A DNA stretch of 64,000 nt from positions 18,292,001 through 18,356,000 of the forward strand of contig NC_079876.1 in NCBI RefSeq assembly GCF_029227915.1, in the 5' to 3' direction. Shown one piece after another: positions 63,987-64,000 of the stretch (position 1 is the stretch's first letter; the number at the start of each line of letters is the position of its first letter). Made by a program: the position numbers and the translations under genes. The stretch is from Hydractinia symbiolongicarpus (taxonomy: Eukaryota > Cnidaria > Hydrozoa > Anthoathecata > Hydractiniidae). Under the pieces are notes generated by a model. That model was not told the origin of the DNA, searched no databases, and worked only from the letters and a program-made list of their open reading frames with translations.

Positions 63987-64000
63987 CTTTTTTATTATAT
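63987..64000. other. Start context of the Bro-N-like gene at the window edge
   Basis: Read on the minus strand, the bases just before the ATG are ATATAATAAAAAAG, again the AATAAA-AG-ATG arrangement seen at other starts in this element. Confidence 0.5.

Larger units (their letters stand above)
46263..64000. mobile_element. Decayed Polinton/Maverick-like element with two nested LINEs (right end outside the window)
   Basis: About 9.3 kb of element DNA remains after the two insertions (49401-52725 and 55580-60654) are discounted. The gene set is Polinton-like: a DDE integrase near one side, a double-jelly-roll-type capsid protein, small membrane proteins, coiled-coil proteins and a Bro-N-like protein, packed on both strands with spacers of a few bases. 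Nearly all longer genes have stops or frameshifts. No family-B DNA polymerase, FtsK/HerA-type ATPase or cysteine protease is seen. They may lie beyond 64000 or be lost. Terminal inverted repeats and target duplication are not visible. Confidence 0.65.

Overview
The window is AT-rich eukaryotic DNA with spliced genes (GT-AG introns), microsatellites and many decayed mobile elements. The mix of Penelope-like, CR1/L2-like, RLE-type, KDZ and Polinton-like elements fits a cnidarian, probably a medusozoan. That placement is an inference from recognised families, not a search result. No bacterial gene, CRISPR array, rRNA or tRNA gene is visible. The tRNA-like SINE heads are the nearest thing to a tRNA.

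0-20 kb. A minus-strand gene runs off the left edge, with two phase-compatible exons. A tRNA-derived SINE pair follows, then a 637-bp MITE ending 58 bp upstream of a plus-strand RING/TRAF-type gene with three exons. A 1.38-kb element with ~63-bp terminal inverted repeats and a 5'-truncated CR1/L2-type LINE lie behind it. Next are a 212-bp ATT microsatellite, an older LINE relic, a 145-bp minisatellite and long stretches with no gene.

20-46 kb. A minus-strand KMT5A-like SET-domain gene, whose exons all join in phase 0, carries a 280-bp TA palindrome in one intron. A Penelope-like fragment has a GIY-YIG endonuclease and a hammerhead-like motif. A dispersed repeat family (called R1 here, head 'actagtcgataaggcccgtgg') occurs as seven or eight copies, some head to tail and one with a 2.3-kb alternative interior. 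A decayed KDZ/Zisupton transposase gene fills about 36.7-42.3 kb on the minus strand, and a piece of PIF/ISL2EU transposase follows.

46-64 kb. Composition shifts to more GC and to densely packed short genes on both strands. This is the remains of a Polinton/Maverick-like (adintovirus-like) element: a repeat protein with a SAP-like start, small membrane and zinc proteins, several unassigned proteins, a double-jelly-roll-type major capsid protein, a retroviral-type DDE integrase and a Bro-N-like protein. No polymerase B, packaging ATPase or protease is seen before the window ends. Nearly every longer gene has stops or frameshifts, so this is an old copy. Two retrotransposons sit inside its genes. 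An RLE-type LINE with an 18-bp target duplication splits one minus-strand gene. A CR1-like LINE with an SGNH-esterase ORF1 and a 2A-like motif in ORF2 splits the capsid gene, with a 6-bp candidate duplication. The element's gene starts share an AATAAAG-ATG arrangement, and neighbouring genes have very short or overlapping junctions.
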